64,000 bases of DNA from NCBI GenBank assembly GCA_025093555.1, contig JAIWNF010000030.1, forward strand, positions 62,001 to 126,000, written 5' to 3'. This document shows, in pieces, positions 48,954 to 60,439 of this stretch. How positions within the stretch are numbered: position 1 is the stretch's first letter; every line of letters begins with the position of its first letter. The DNA is from Circinella umbellata (Eukaryota > Mucoromycota > Mucoromycetes > Mucorales > Lichtheimiaceae). The notes below the pieces were generated by a model that saw nothing but the letters and a program-made list of their open reading frames with translations, had not been told where the DNA came from and did not search any database. Made by a program: the position numbers and the translations under genes.

Positions 48954-50898
48954 ATGCAACCTAAAGATCAACATGACGAAAATACTAATAATCAAAAACC
49001 ACCTCCCACACCTTCAAAAAAAAAAACTGATTTAACTCGCAAAGACATTGCTAATTTATATACTCAATTAGAATCTGTTGTTGAAAAAGTACCAAGTCCA
49101 GCACCTACTTCTCCATTATCAGAGAATAATCTAACTGTTCAACCTATTTCAACATCCAATGAGTCACCTCGTCTTTCAAGATCTGCTTCTTCTACTTCTT
49201 CACTTCAACAACGACAACGACAACCTAGTGATTGTCCTCATCGTCACATTTTCATTCCAAATGAAGCCACGTGTGCTTTATGTGATCAACAAATACCTCA
49301 AATGACCAAACTCTTACAATCAGAACGTGATTTAGACCAATGGCGTACCCAAGCTATTAAAAACGAAAACAAATTAAAACAATTGCAAAAAATTAAGCAA
49401 GAAACAGAACAAAAACTAAATCAAGTAACTCAACAATTAAATTCTACAAGACATGATATGCAAAAATTAAATGATAAATATGTGGATGCTATTGAACATG
49501 TAGCTGAGATTCATCATGCTAAAGAATTGGTTGAAAATGAATTGGAAGAATTATCACAAAGATTATTTGAAGAAGCCAATGGTATGGTAGCTACAGAAAA
49601 AAGAGAAAAGTCTAATTTACAAGATGCCTATAATCATTTACAAGCTAGATTAAATGAAACAAGAGAACGCTTATCCGCGGAAGAAATGCAATTGAAAGAA
49701 TTACGACAAAAAGTTCAAGATGGTACATTATCACCTGATGTACCTCATAAACCATTCGCACTTTTTCGATCTTCATCAACACCTACGTTCAAAGGTCATC
49801 AGGAATCACAAAATACAGAAGAATCAAAATCATCAAAAGAAGAACATCAAATCATGTCCAATGAATCGAATCGTATCATGTTAGCCAATAGAAATGATCC
49901 AGAACAAACAGCTGCCTATGATCTTGCAGAGCTTTTCCGTACTCAATTACATATTTCAACAACACAGTATCAACATCCACCCGATGGTATGGATGTCATT
50001 TTAATTGAACAATTGGCTGATTTCATCTTATCCAGTCCTACCGTGACTTTGAAAAAGGTACATTCTTTACCCTTTTTAAAATTCTGTTTAACAGAAGACA
50101 TTGAACCTTGTTTACGATTCGGTCCCAATTCTCGTATGTCGGCACGTAAATTGATTGATGCTATCACAACGAATGCATGTTATATTGAAGATACACCTCC
50201 AGGATTCGTGAAACAACAAGCCAAAAAACATTTTGTAAGTGAACAACCACTCAAGATTTCAGCATTAAAGTTATCCATGTGGGAACTATTTAGTAGTGAT
50301 GATACGGCTGGGATATTTCAAGGTTGTCAAGCATGTGGTCGTCCAGAAACTTTATTGCCTTATCGTTTTAGGATCTCTTATATGGATGATTGGGCGTGTA
50401 TTGATCGATTTTGTAGAGATCGATTGGTGGCCGTTTGTGAATTTTTTGTTTTTATTCGTAATATTCGTCAAGGTTATTATAGTAAAAGAACATTACCCGA
50501 TCTTTATCATGAAGCTATTCGATTACGATTACAAATGTTTTATGCTAGGTAATGTCTATATATATGTGTGTTTGTGTGTAAAAGAGAGAAAAACAAAAGC
50601 TTGAATTGTTAAACTAAAAAATGGGAGACTTCTTTATAATAGAATGGGCGTATTACCTTGGATAATGACAAGTTTAGGTGTAAAAGGAAATGAATTGGGT
50701 ACTGCATTAGAACCTCACATATCAGTACCTCCTACACCTGAAGGTGGAGTTCCTCCACCCTCTCCTTTTAAAGATACACATCATGGAGAATTATCTCCTC
50801 AAACACCCACAGGTCCACTACTTCCACCTTCACCTAAAATACAAGCTTTTACATCAGATACATCATCACCAAATTCTCCTACCACATCATCATCTTGA
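48954..50898 (+). CDS. Sec2/Rabin-type Rab GEF
   Basis: Two exons, 48954-50548 and 50643-50898, join in frame (AG|A) to about 616 residues. Residues 94-110 hold a small Cys/His motif (CPH...CALC). A long coiled coil follows (about 117-255) containing ELVENELEELSQRLFEEANG, the Sec2/Rabin8 GEF core that binds the Rab GTPase, then a phosphosite-rich linker. The second half (VILIEQLADFILSSPTVTLK, then GCQACGRPE, YMDDWACIDRFCRDRLVAVC) matches the C-terminal domain of Rabin3/GRAB proteins, longer than yeast Sec2 shares. The tail is Pro/Ser-rich. The role is activation of a Sec4/Rab8-type GTPase on secretory vesicles for polarised exocytosis. The family call is strong; the specific Rab partner is inferred. 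Confidence 0.85.
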
Positions 50899-51281
50899 AA
50901 AAAAATGTTTCCTTGTAAAATGATTATAATATTCATGTATATACGTACAGTCATTTCAACGCGCCAATAAGCAAACATTTTCACTTTCTTGAAGGAGTAT
51001 TTCTGGTTTTTTTTCCCCCTCAAAATTTACTTTCTTATTAAGATGTCGCTTTTATTACTGAAATAGCCAACGTAAAGTAGTTAATGAGCAGGGAAATGAT
51101 GCTATGAATTATACTTTCCGTGTACGTACGTTGTATGGACACAATTTATTATTATACTGTAACTATGTGGTATATTTATTTATTTATTTTTTACAATTAA
51201 TTATTAAAATAATCTAGAAATAAAAGCTATATTACAAATATAAAAATATAAAAGTCTCCATAGATTGTCTTATACTACTAA
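50899..51281. other. Convergent intergenic region
   Basis: The Sec2-like gene and the STB6-like gene end toward each other here. The DNA is AT-rich with a CGTACGTACG palindrome near 51121-51130 and no gene. Confidence 0.5.
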
Positions 51282-54200
51282 TTAAAGTTGGGGAGTGGTC
51301 GTCGTTGTTGTAGTAGTAATATCCGTTGCTGTCGTAAATCCTTCTGAGCCCATCAACCATCCTTTTACTTTCCTCCAATAATAATCAAAATAATTCCCAA
51401 TGATCAACATGGTCGTGATCGATTGTTGTGAATCATGCATCTTATGTTCCAATAAGCTCACCTTATCATAAAACGTGGATACATTATCTTCAACATCCTT
51501 TAAATTCTCATTTAATACATTCAATTCATAATGTAACTTGGCACTTCCATCTTCTGCATCTTTTAATCGTAATTCAGTTTCATGTTGTTCTTCCATGGCT
51601 TGTTTGGCTGCTCTTTCAATTTGTTCAAATTCGGCTGAGCGTCGTAAATACGTTGTACGTAAATTGTTGGCACGTTCTTCATATCCATGAGCCACTTGAC
51701 GTAAATCCTTATAAGCATGACTCAATAGTGTATGTTGACGTTGTAATTTTTCAAAAAGTAAATACGTTTGAATGTCCATAGTAACAGCAGGTCGTTGTTG
51801 TTGAATATGAGATGGGAATTCATCCGCTGAATCAGATAATAAAATGTCATCATCAAAGTGGTTATTATAATTATTATTGTTGTTATTATCGTCGTCGCTC
51901 AGTGCGGCAGTGGGTATCATGGTCAGGGAATGGGTACGATGAAATGGTATCATATCGTCAACATCGTCTTCAGTATCGTCATCATCGTCCATATCATCCT
52001 CCATTGAATCATGATGTTGAATACCAGGTGATGTAGGTGAGGAAAAGAAAATGGATATAGGAACAATACTATCAGATACAGATCGTGTTCGTCGTGGTAT
52101 ACGATGAGGGTGTGATACAGATGTAAAATCAGATACATCATGAATAGCAACATCACTTCTTGGTCCGTCACTACTAGGTATTGAAGATGGTGATGGAACA
52201 AGTTCATGTTGTAATTGTTCGACTGGATTATCTTGACGTTCTACTATTACTCGCCAAGGTGGAATATCAGAATCAGATCGATAACTATTTATTTATTTAT
52301 TTATTTTAAAAAAAAGTATGGTTATTTAGTTGTTATTCATAATGCCTTCAATGGATGACTATGAAGAGAACGTTACAAAAAAATAATCCTTTTTTTCACC
52401 TGCTATTATATAATTCATCATCAGAAGATTGATGGTTTTCAGAAATAGTATTTGATGCCTTGATTTGTGTAGTACGTGATGGTGGATGTAAAATATCTTC
52501 CACTGTTGAAAATCCACTTGGATCAGTGACTTGAACACTTGTATCAGTAACAGATGAACTATTTCTGCTTACTAGAGGACCTGATGGGGGTGGGGGTGGA
52601 GAAAGCTGAAGTGGTGGAGGAGGTGGAATAATACGTGGATGCTGTTGATTTTTATTACTATTACTACGTACATGGAAAGATCCAGCAAATTTCGATATAA
52701 TTTCAGCTGCTGCGCCGCTTGTTCTCGTGGTACGTGCAGATACACCTTTGATCATGTGCATGATCTCATGTTGATGTTTTTCTAATTCACCAGTTGTATT
52801 ACTTCCACTTCCAGTGCCTCCATAAGTGCCACCTGTATTATTATTATTATTATTATTATTATTGTTAGTATTACTTTTATTATGATGGTGATGATGTCCA
52901 GATCCTGCATTCGATGTTGATGTATTTTTTAATCGAGGTCTCCAAATAGCTCGTAAACTTTCAATAGTTGCATGATGTCGAAATACTTCTGGATCCGAAG
53001 ATTCAGTAGATAAAGATGAATTACTAATCCCTACATAGCATTAATTAATCTGTTAATAAATTAAACTTTTTCTCTCAACAAGTGGATATAAATATAATAA
53101 TAACGCTACTCGTTTTTTATTCTCATTACCTGATATATCATCCAATTTAGATTTAATCACATTTCTAACTTTAAGTTGACCCACCGTATATTCATTTAAT
53201 TTATCCAATGTTTCAAGATCAATCATTTTTGTTCGTCTTAAATTTTTTGCTCTCTATATAAAGTAATAATGTTTTTTTTTTTTTTAGTCTCTTTCTTCTA
53301 TAGACCACAACCATCACTAATTAATTTACCTGATATTCTTCAATATCAAATCGAAAATGTTCATAATCAGCAAATGGATCTTTAATTGTCTAGAAAAATA
53401 AATCGTTCAAAAAGGTTTTTTTAGTCTATTCTATTTCTATTTCTATATATATATATATATATAATACATTGAGAATAGCATCTCAAAAAAAATAGTTCTC
53501 AATGTACCGTAAAATTATATGCATGAAGCTTATTTCTACATAAAACCAATTTACTAATAAGTGCTGCTAATAAATGAGGTTCCATCCAAGGTTCTTTCAA
53601 TTGATACTGATATTTAAAAAAGAGAATGTTATTATTATTTTTTTCAATAACACAAATGAAAATTATGGATCCATTCAAGAATACGTTTACCTCGGGTGAT
53701 TTATGTGGATGATATTTTATATAAAATTGCCAAAAAGCTTGAGTTGTTTCATTACATATAAGTCCATCAATATAATTTTTTTTTAATAAATTGAACAAAT
53801 ATAATGCTACTTGAGCTAATCTGACCAAATTAATAACAGCTTGTTCAAAAGGTACTGTTTCTGCAATTTTATAAATAGATCGAAACTTTTCTTCTGATGC
53901 AGGACTGTATAATTCATTGGAAGAAGAAGAGTGAGTGGGGGGTTGTTCAATATTAATAAAACAAATGGTGGTAGTAGTAGCAGTAGAAAGAAAGGGAAAA
54001 GATACTTACTTTGGTTTACGTAAATTCAAAGCACTTCTACCAGTACAATTTGTTCTTCTTAAATTGATATTTACATAAGCTTGATTAATCCATTTATCAT
54101 AATCACCATCAGGTACAAGAACCATATCCATATCAAAAGGTAATTCACTTGGATCTGTTAACATAATTTCACCTAAACATGTCTATGATATATAGATTGA

Positions 54201-54781
54201 TTAGATCAATCAAAAATGATATATAATTTGAAAGTTAATCTAAATAATTCAAAAAATAAATATATATTACAGGTTTAAATTTTAAAGGAGTATGTGTATT
54301 AAAAAATGCTTGAATTTCAGGTCTTGGATGTTGTAATTCGGCTGTTGATATACGTATGACACATACTCTAATCTATTTTTTTTTGTATATATATAAAAGA
54401 AGTTAAACCCCACTTTTTTTATGTTTCAAAATGATCTTGTTTTGGGTGCTTACAAAATGGTTTTGGTCACCTGTAAATACTTTAATAGTATTTGAAGCAA
54501 TACTACGATCACATAACCTAATAGAAGTAATTGAGGGAGTAGACACATATTTTTTTTAAAGAAGAAAAAAAACATCTAATAAATACAAATGATAATAAAA
54601 GTATTGTTTTTTTCCTTTTATATAAAACTTTCTTTCTTTACCATTGTTCAATAATATAGATTTGATAACCAACAAGATAAGCTTCTTCTTCAACTATACC
54701 TAATCCACACGATTCAGCTAATTGTAAAGTCTTTTTCCTTTCAACAAATACAAATTGTTTTCCGTCATGTAACATTGTCAT
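51282..54781 (-). CDS. STB6-like N-terminal domain protein
   Basis: Ten minus-strand exons (54781-54642, 54517-54454, 54372-54271, 54182-54010, 53904-53691, 53606-53508, 53389-53330, 53253-53130, 53030-52400, 52284-51282) join in phase to about 869 residues. The N-terminal domain shows YLVGYQIYIIEQW, FTGD, IRVCVIRIS, LPFDMDMVLVPDGDY, VNINLRRTNCTGRSALNLR and NPASEEKFRSIY, the conserved order of yeast STB2/STB6-type proteins (STB6 was found as a Sin3 binder). The middle is low-complexity (His, Asn, Gly, then Pro runs). The C-terminal third has an acidic Asp/Asn stretch and a coiled coil (about TYLLFEKLQRQHTLLSHAY onward). The molecular role is unknown even in yeast. The start is the first ATG after a T-rich stretch; an upstream exon cannot be excluded. 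Confidence 0.8.
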
Positions 54782-55030
54782 TTCAAGAGCATTGTATAAA
54801 GAAAAAACAAAAAAAAAAAAAATAAGTCTCCTATTTTCTTTAATAAAAATAAGGGAATAAAATGACATCAAAAAATAAAAAGTTTCCTGCAAGTATATGA
54901 TGCAAGATATGAGTCGGGATATAGAATAGGGTAATAATAGGGTGTTACGTAGACTTTTTTACTAAAAGGAAATCTTTTGTTGGGGTTGGTGGGTTTTTTT
55001 TTCTTTTCTTTTCACGCATCGTCTAAACCG
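54782..55030. other. Upstream region of the STB6-like gene
   Basis: A T-rich or A-rich stretch near 54810-54825 and AT-rich DNA continue up to the tandem repeat. An open minus-strand extension above the chosen ATG is Phe-rich and probably not translated. Confidence 0.4.
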
Positions 55031-55394
55031 TGGCTTGACCGACAAAAAGGAGACAAAGGGATATGCTGTGCTGAAGGGCTTTGTTAAGGCACAGGAGGTC
55101 CCGCCGCGAGTGATCTGATTTGCTTGACATCTACCCTTGCTGTGACAAAGGTTCAGTCTAGTTGGTGGCAAATGCCGTTGGCTTTTATGGACTGTATTTC
55201 AGGTTACGAGATGCAATTTGAAGGACATGGCTTGACCGAGAAAAAAGGAGACAGACGGATATCCTGTGCTGAAGGGCTTTGTTAAGGCACAGGAGGTCCG
55301 GCCGTGATTAATCTGGTTTGCTTGACATCTACCCTTGCTGTGACAAAGGTTCAGTCTAGTTGGTGGCGAATGCCGTTGGCTTTTATGGACTGTA
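55031..55394. repeat. Tandem duplication, two units, period 197 bp
   Basis: Unit 1 (55031-55197) and unit 2 (55228-55394) both run from TGGCTTGACCGA to GGCTTTTATGGACTGTA, with about 10% differences, and unrelated 30-bp sequence between. The units are GC-richer than the flanks. Each keeps a minus-strand open frame with shared residues PPTRLNLCHSKGRCQANQI, so the unit could once have been coding. I do not recognise it. Confidence 0.8.
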
Positions 55395-55796
55395 CTCCAG
55401 ATTATTTTTGCCTTCAATCTCTTGCACATCTTTTAATCACCACAGGGAAGTAATTCAGGGAAGAGAAAGGAAAAGTGATTCATTCCATTTTTTTTTTTGT
55501 TTAACTAACATTTTTTTTCCCGTGTAAACGGGATTAGTGGTTTTATCTCTACGATATCAGATCGACTACATATCCGACTAAAACGAAGCCTCCGTTTGGC
55601 TCAATTGACATGTATCATGGATCGCAGTTACTTGGAAACAACATTAAAATGGATAATTTGGAAAAGCTTTTTTTTTCTCCCTCTATTGTTACCGGCCAGA
55701 TAATTATGATGACTACTATATACATCGACGAGGAAAACAATCTTGTACCGTCTAGCTACTGGCACCGTTTCTTTTGTAATAACTTCCCCTTTTTGA
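55395..55796. other. Intergenic with an unresolved + strand frame
   Basis: A + strand frame at 55610-55804 (MYHGSQLLGNNIKMDNLEKL...) and an overlapping one (LKRSLRLAQLTCIMDRSY) look non-random but match nothing I know and have no splice partner. They end where the TIR element begins, so a gene may have been interrupted there. Confidence 0.35.
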
Positions 55797-57103
55797 GGGA
55801 ATGACTACGGGCGCGCCAAAAATTTACAGTCAGACGAGGGGCGCGCCAATTTTGAACTGGCACTTTAGTAACATGGCGCGCCCTTCGTCTGTTTTACTTT
55901 GCTTGCTCTTGTTCAAGTTTGCTATATGAAACATATCTGAATCATCATCATTCTTCAGTTGAATACTTTATGATACGTAATAAAAATATCAAGCCATTTG
56001 GAAAACTATTAAAGATATAAATATTAATTTCTTTTTAATCTATTATATCCAATGGGTCAAATCAAATTAAGAATTAATTCATATAAAGTAAATTTTTTTA
56101 TTTATACTTTTAAAGGCTTTAGTAATAACATATTGAAATATTTATGCAATGGAAATATTGTACAAATACTAATAATAGGTGTTGTACATATTAATATAAG
56201 CTTGCTATTATGGGATCCATGGACCAGCAGGATTCTTTAACATAGGTTCATTACAAAAAACAATAACATTTGAAGACTATGCCGCTATCTTTCATACAAA
56301 GTGTTCTTGTTCTTGACTCATTCAACAAGACTACACCAATATTTCATTTGAGGATGCTTGTTTAAGAATCAAAATCTTGACTCTAGAGTTTACGATCAGC
56401 CACAAGACGAAAATTATGCCTTTAAGAGAGATTTCTAGAAGCTATTGTTATTCATATTAAATATTATTGATTTGATTTTTTTATCATTTTGTATTATTAT
56501 ATTTATGTCATCTTTTTTTTTGTTATACTACGTATGACCCAATTTCTTTCTTCTTCCCTATTTATATAGTACTCTCTTACTTGGTAATTTATATTATACA
56601 GATTTATCCTTTATCCTACGTAATAAATGTTGATACGTGATCTTTTTTTGAGCTGCTCCTATTAGCTCACCCATTCTATATTATAATTCATATGTCCTTC
56701 TCTTGTAATTTCGTTTATTTATAGCACAAGCATTATATAGTACGTATTATAGTTATATGTCTACAATTAGTGCCATTTTTGATCTATGTCATATTGCTTC
56801 GCTTCTTTGCTATTGGCTTCTTTGTATAGTTACAGAACTATACGTATTGCATTCTTTTATAACTTTTTGCTTCAGTGATCTTTGAGTATATTTTATGGCG
56901 TAGAAATAGATATAAACTATATGTTCAATTGGCAAAATACGTTAAATATATTGTTAATAAGTATTGTTGATATTGTGAATATTTTGAACAAGAGCAAGCA
57001 AAGTAAAACAGACGAAGGGCGCGCCATGTTACTAAAGTGCCAGTTCAAAATTGGCGCGCCCCTCGTCTGGCTGTAAATTTTTGGCGCGCCCGTAGTCATT
57101 CCC
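55797..57103. mobile_element. 1.3-kb element with about 120-bp GC-rich terminal inverted repeats
   Basis: 55797-55917 and the inverse of 56984-57103 are nearly identical, from GGGAATGACTACGGGCGCGC to CTTTGCTTGCTCTTGTTCAA. Each arm contains three GGCGCGCC palindromes, striking in AT-rich DNA. The 1.07-kb interior is AT-rich and non-coding. No clear target duplication was found. Long TIRs fit a MULE-type non-autonomous element, but the superfamily is not established. The right end overlaps the last codons of an orphan-family copy. Confidence 0.78.
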
Positions 57104-58040
57104 TTTTTTTAATAGTGGGCTCAACTAAAGCTGATAAGGGTCTTAGCTTTTCGTTCTTTCGAACCTTCTTCAAATTTCTGTTGTGAGCCTCGTTTATTTC
57201 GTCCAGGGCATCAATAGCATCTGTCAAAAGAGTCTTTTCATTTTGTTATTAAATAAACATGAAAGCGATGACGGATCAAAAATTAGAGTATATATAATGG
57301 AAAGGTAAAGAAAAAAGATACCAAAACCAGGTTCAGGCTTTTGATATCGTGTAAACGCTGTACTTACTACTAACTTCCATGAGCCCTCCATAAAGGTATT
57401 CATATGGTCAGTCTTTTTGTAAAAATCTTTGGGTGACGGCATCTTCAATTCTTTATTCATAATATATATACCAGGTTCAGGGCTACTCAATGACCAGATT
57501 CTGATGGCGTCGCCTAATATTTAACAGGTCAATACTGTTATAGACAGTGTATATATATAACACACTTGCATAACTATATGTATCTGCGTTTGTAGAGCAT
57601 TTTAGATTATACGTACCATGAGCATGAATGAAAATGAATTTGATCTTTTTGAGCTCGTCGTATGTTGCATATTTGAAGCTCTGTGCGGTGTTTTTCATCA
57701 TAGCTAAAAGGGCGAACATTGCCTTGTGATGGTCAAAACTAATTTTTGCCCGACCGGCCTTATTGTATCCACTGGAAGTTTCAAGTAGGCATATCTCGGC
57801 TTTATTAAAATTTGATGCACGGAGAATTCCGTCTGCGTTGTAAGGTGCTTTTGTCGTAGCCACTCCAATGTTGTTCATCGCCTGTAGCGGAGCTTCTCCT
57901 GGTACGAACGTGACAGTTCGACCTTTAGCCATAGAAATATAACGGGCACATGCTTTCATCATCGGATACAAGACTGCCACGTTCCATGACGATTCTGATT
58001 CTTCAACATCAGTAACACCTGTATATACATCTTTAGCGCT
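57096..58040 (-). pseudogene. Orphan multi-exon family, copy 3 (C-terminal half only)
   Basis: Three minus-strand exons (about 58040-57617, 57513-57368, 57233-57096) splice in phase. They encode DVYTGVTDVEESESSWNVAV, then PYNADGILRASNFNKAEICL, SFDHHKAMFALLAMMKNTAQ, WSLSSPEPGIYIMNKELKMP and a basic C terminus (NRNLKKVRKNEKLRPLSALV). The TGA at 57098-57096 lies inside the right TIR of the neighbouring element, so the natural end may have been replaced. The N-terminal half seen in copies 1 and 2 is absent upstream, where LINE and Harbinger pieces lie. The coding sequence that remains is undamaged. The function is unknown. Confidence 0.62.
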
Positions 58041-58196
58041 GTATCAAGCCGGTATTATTAGCATAATATTAACAAATGCGATAAGGTCTTTTTTTAAATA
58101 ATACGACATTTGATTTCTAAACAATGCTCCCCACGCGACATTGATTTTTATTGACTTGCGACATTACTTTTTGGATACTCTGTATGTTTGTGGTTT

Positions 58197-58283
58197 CTCT
58201 TCTCTATGCTTTTTAGTAATCTGTGTCGAACAAATATGTCAGACCTGACGCTGTGTTCACTGGAGCCGTTAAATAAAACAATC
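58197..58283 (+). mobile_element. 87-bp LINE 3'-end insertion with 15-bp target duplication
   Basis: The segment matches the last bases of the LINE 3' UTR (TTTTTAGTAATCTG to CCGTTAAATAAAACAA). It is flanked by GTATGTTTGTGGTTT at 58182-58196 and again at 58284-58298. This is a textbook target-site duplication from target-primed reverse transcription and fixes the LINE 3' end. Confidence 0.92.
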
Positions 58284-58312
58284 GTATGTTTGTGGTTTTT
58301 TCTTGGCGAAAA

Positions 58313-59005
58313 TTGGGCCCGGATAACATGTATGAGGCAAATGAAATTAATTGTTCTCAATTAGGAAATGACTCTAGTAGCGAGATTATTCTATTGTAAA
58401 ATGATTAATTGTATTTTATATATGGGTTGGAACTTATAACTATTAAAAAAATAAAATGATAATAATAACTAGCTATTTGTCATACTTACTGTAAATATAA
58501 TATTTGACCAAATTCTATTGCAGCTACAGTTAACACTTTCGAAGACGTACTTATCACTTCAAATAAACTCGATTCCATAGCACTGGATTCAATGGCAGTA
58601 GTTCGACTAATGGTAGATTCATTAGTAATGGTTCGGTTGTTAACAATGTTCTTGGTAGCACTAACATAAGTAGAATTTTCATCTCCACGCACGCAATCAT
58701 GAAATCTCCGTTAGATTTTCTCCTGGCATTAGAATTTCTTCCTTCTGTTTTTTCTCCCACGTCTTTTGATTATTGGAGTTATATTCCATTGTGACACTAT
58801 TGAACCAATCCATGACACCAATAACTTTTTTTTAATATTGACGCTAATAAAGTAATAATGTATGAACTTTTTTCTCTCTTATGCTTTATGCTTACCTGTT
58901 TAAATCTCAGCAACATGTCATAGTCAAAGGTGATTGGGTAAATCCAAACGTCATAGTCTTTTTTTATTGGCTTTCGCTGCCTCATTCACTTTAGCCGTGC
59001 CGAAA
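58313..59005. mobile_element. Harbinger-related repeat, copy 2
   Basis: The segment matches 18687-19545 from GCCCGGATAACATGTATGAG through to TTCACTTTAGCC. A roughly 190-bp stretch of copy 1 (18900-19090) is missing between AAATT repeats, and about 32 bp near 58921-58955 (AAAGGTGATTGGGTAAATCC) are extra. Only the last bases of the transposase fragment remain at the left edge. Minus-strand frames (ESTISRTTAIESSAMESSLF) are shared with copy 1 but broken. Confidence 0.75.
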
Positions 59006-59091
59006 ATTGAAAGGATAAATGTCTCAACTCCGAGTTTTATTCCATCTCTTAACTTCTCGTGTCTTCTCTCCCCCTTTTTTTATATAAAAAG

Positions 59092-60091
59092 ATGCTTGAT
59101 CAACCTGACATCATACCCATTGCAATAGTAGCTACTATTGTTATCTTAATATTATCAGGTTAGACTATGAAATTATTCAAAAGTTTTTCAAACCAGAGTC
59201 ATCTAATCTTAGTTTCCCCACATTATATGTAGTCTTGATTGGTTTTGTATTGAAAAGAAAATCATCCAAAACAACTGTTTTATTACTTGGAGCCACTGAT
59301 GCTGGAAAAACTCAATTATATACTCAAGTAAGTTTTTTTTTTTCAAAAATAAACTAAAAAAAACACATTGTTAATTATAGAAACTATATAGTTACGTTTT
59401 GAAAAAAAGACACCTACTGTCACTTCTATGAAAGAAAATGAAGGACCTGTTACCTTTAAAAATAAAGTAAGGATATAATCATTTTAATATATATATATAT
59501 ATATATATAAAGGAAAGGAAAAAAAAAGACTAATAGATATATATATTTATTCAAGACATATGAATTAGTAGATATTCCAGGTCATGAACGTGTTCGATTT
59601 CATTATATTGATTATTTACCTGTAACACGATCTATTGTTTTTGTTGTGGATAGTACAACCGTTGCAAGACAAATTCGAATTGTTGGTGAATATCTATATA
59701 ATATATTAGCTCAACAACAAGTTCAAAAACAACGTATTCCTATTTTAATTGCTTGTAATAAAACTGATTTAATTACTGCATTACCTAAAGATAAAATTCA
59801 ACAACGTCTTGAAGTTGAAATGTAAGGAAATATATGGGATAAAAAAAAAGAACGAGTTATAGTTATTAATAATGCTTATATATATATATGAATAGTAATC
59901 GATTAAGAAGTACACGTACAGCTGCTGTAGAACAACAAGAAGCTAATATTGATGATGAACAAGAAGCCTATTTAGGTTATGAAGGAGAAGATTTTAAGTT
60001 TAATCATTTAGATAATGATGTTCAATTTGATAGTTGTTCTGTTGAAAAGGATGAATTGGATAATGTAGTAGATTGGATTGTAAACAACTAA
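59092..60091 (+). CDS. Signal recognition particle receptor subunit beta
   Basis: Five exons, 59092-59158, 59233-59327, 59392-59466, 59556-59821 and 59896-60091, join in frame to 232 residues, the usual size. A single N-terminal membrane segment (about residues 6-29, IIPIAIVATIVILILSG then VLIGFVL) anchors it in the ER. The G domain has GATDAGKT (P-loop, 42-49), VDIPGHERVR (G3, 84-93) and NKTD (G4, 147-150). The short insert and EINRLRSTR segment before the C-terminal part are typical of SRPRB. It holds SRP receptor alpha at the ER and takes part in GTP-controlled handover of ribosome-nascent chains to the translocon. Confidence 0.9.
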
Positions 60092-60439
60092 AAAAAAGGA
60101 AAAGAAATCATAATCTGTAAATACATATATTATATATTACAATAGAGTTAATTCTATCATTGTTCACCGAAAGGATAAACATTTATCCCATTTACTATAT
60201 ATTTTATTGTTCATGCAAAAAAAAAAAAAAAAAAAAGATCCGGTCACGGTATATAACTTTTGAGCTATAATAATTCCTTGATTGTATGCGGAAACCCAAG
60301 ATAGAGAAGGTGTGGGAAAAAAAAATAGAGAGTACATATGAATTCAAAGTTTTAGACAGCTTTCTTTTTTTTACTCTCTTTCTTTTTTTGACACTTTTGT
60401 TCTTTTCTTTTTTGGTTCCTATATCTCCTTTTGTGTGTC
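60092..60439. other. Intergenic, promoter of the carrier gene
   Basis: An A run lies at 60217-60236, then pyrimidine-rich sequence at 60358-60430 just before the ATG, as in other genes of the window. No other gene was seen. Confidence 0.5.

Noticed and set aside
56052..56240. Frame inside the GC-rich-TIR element as a possible transposase
   Set aside because: Only 62 codons, no DDE or zinc-finger motif; the interior is AT-rich with many stops.
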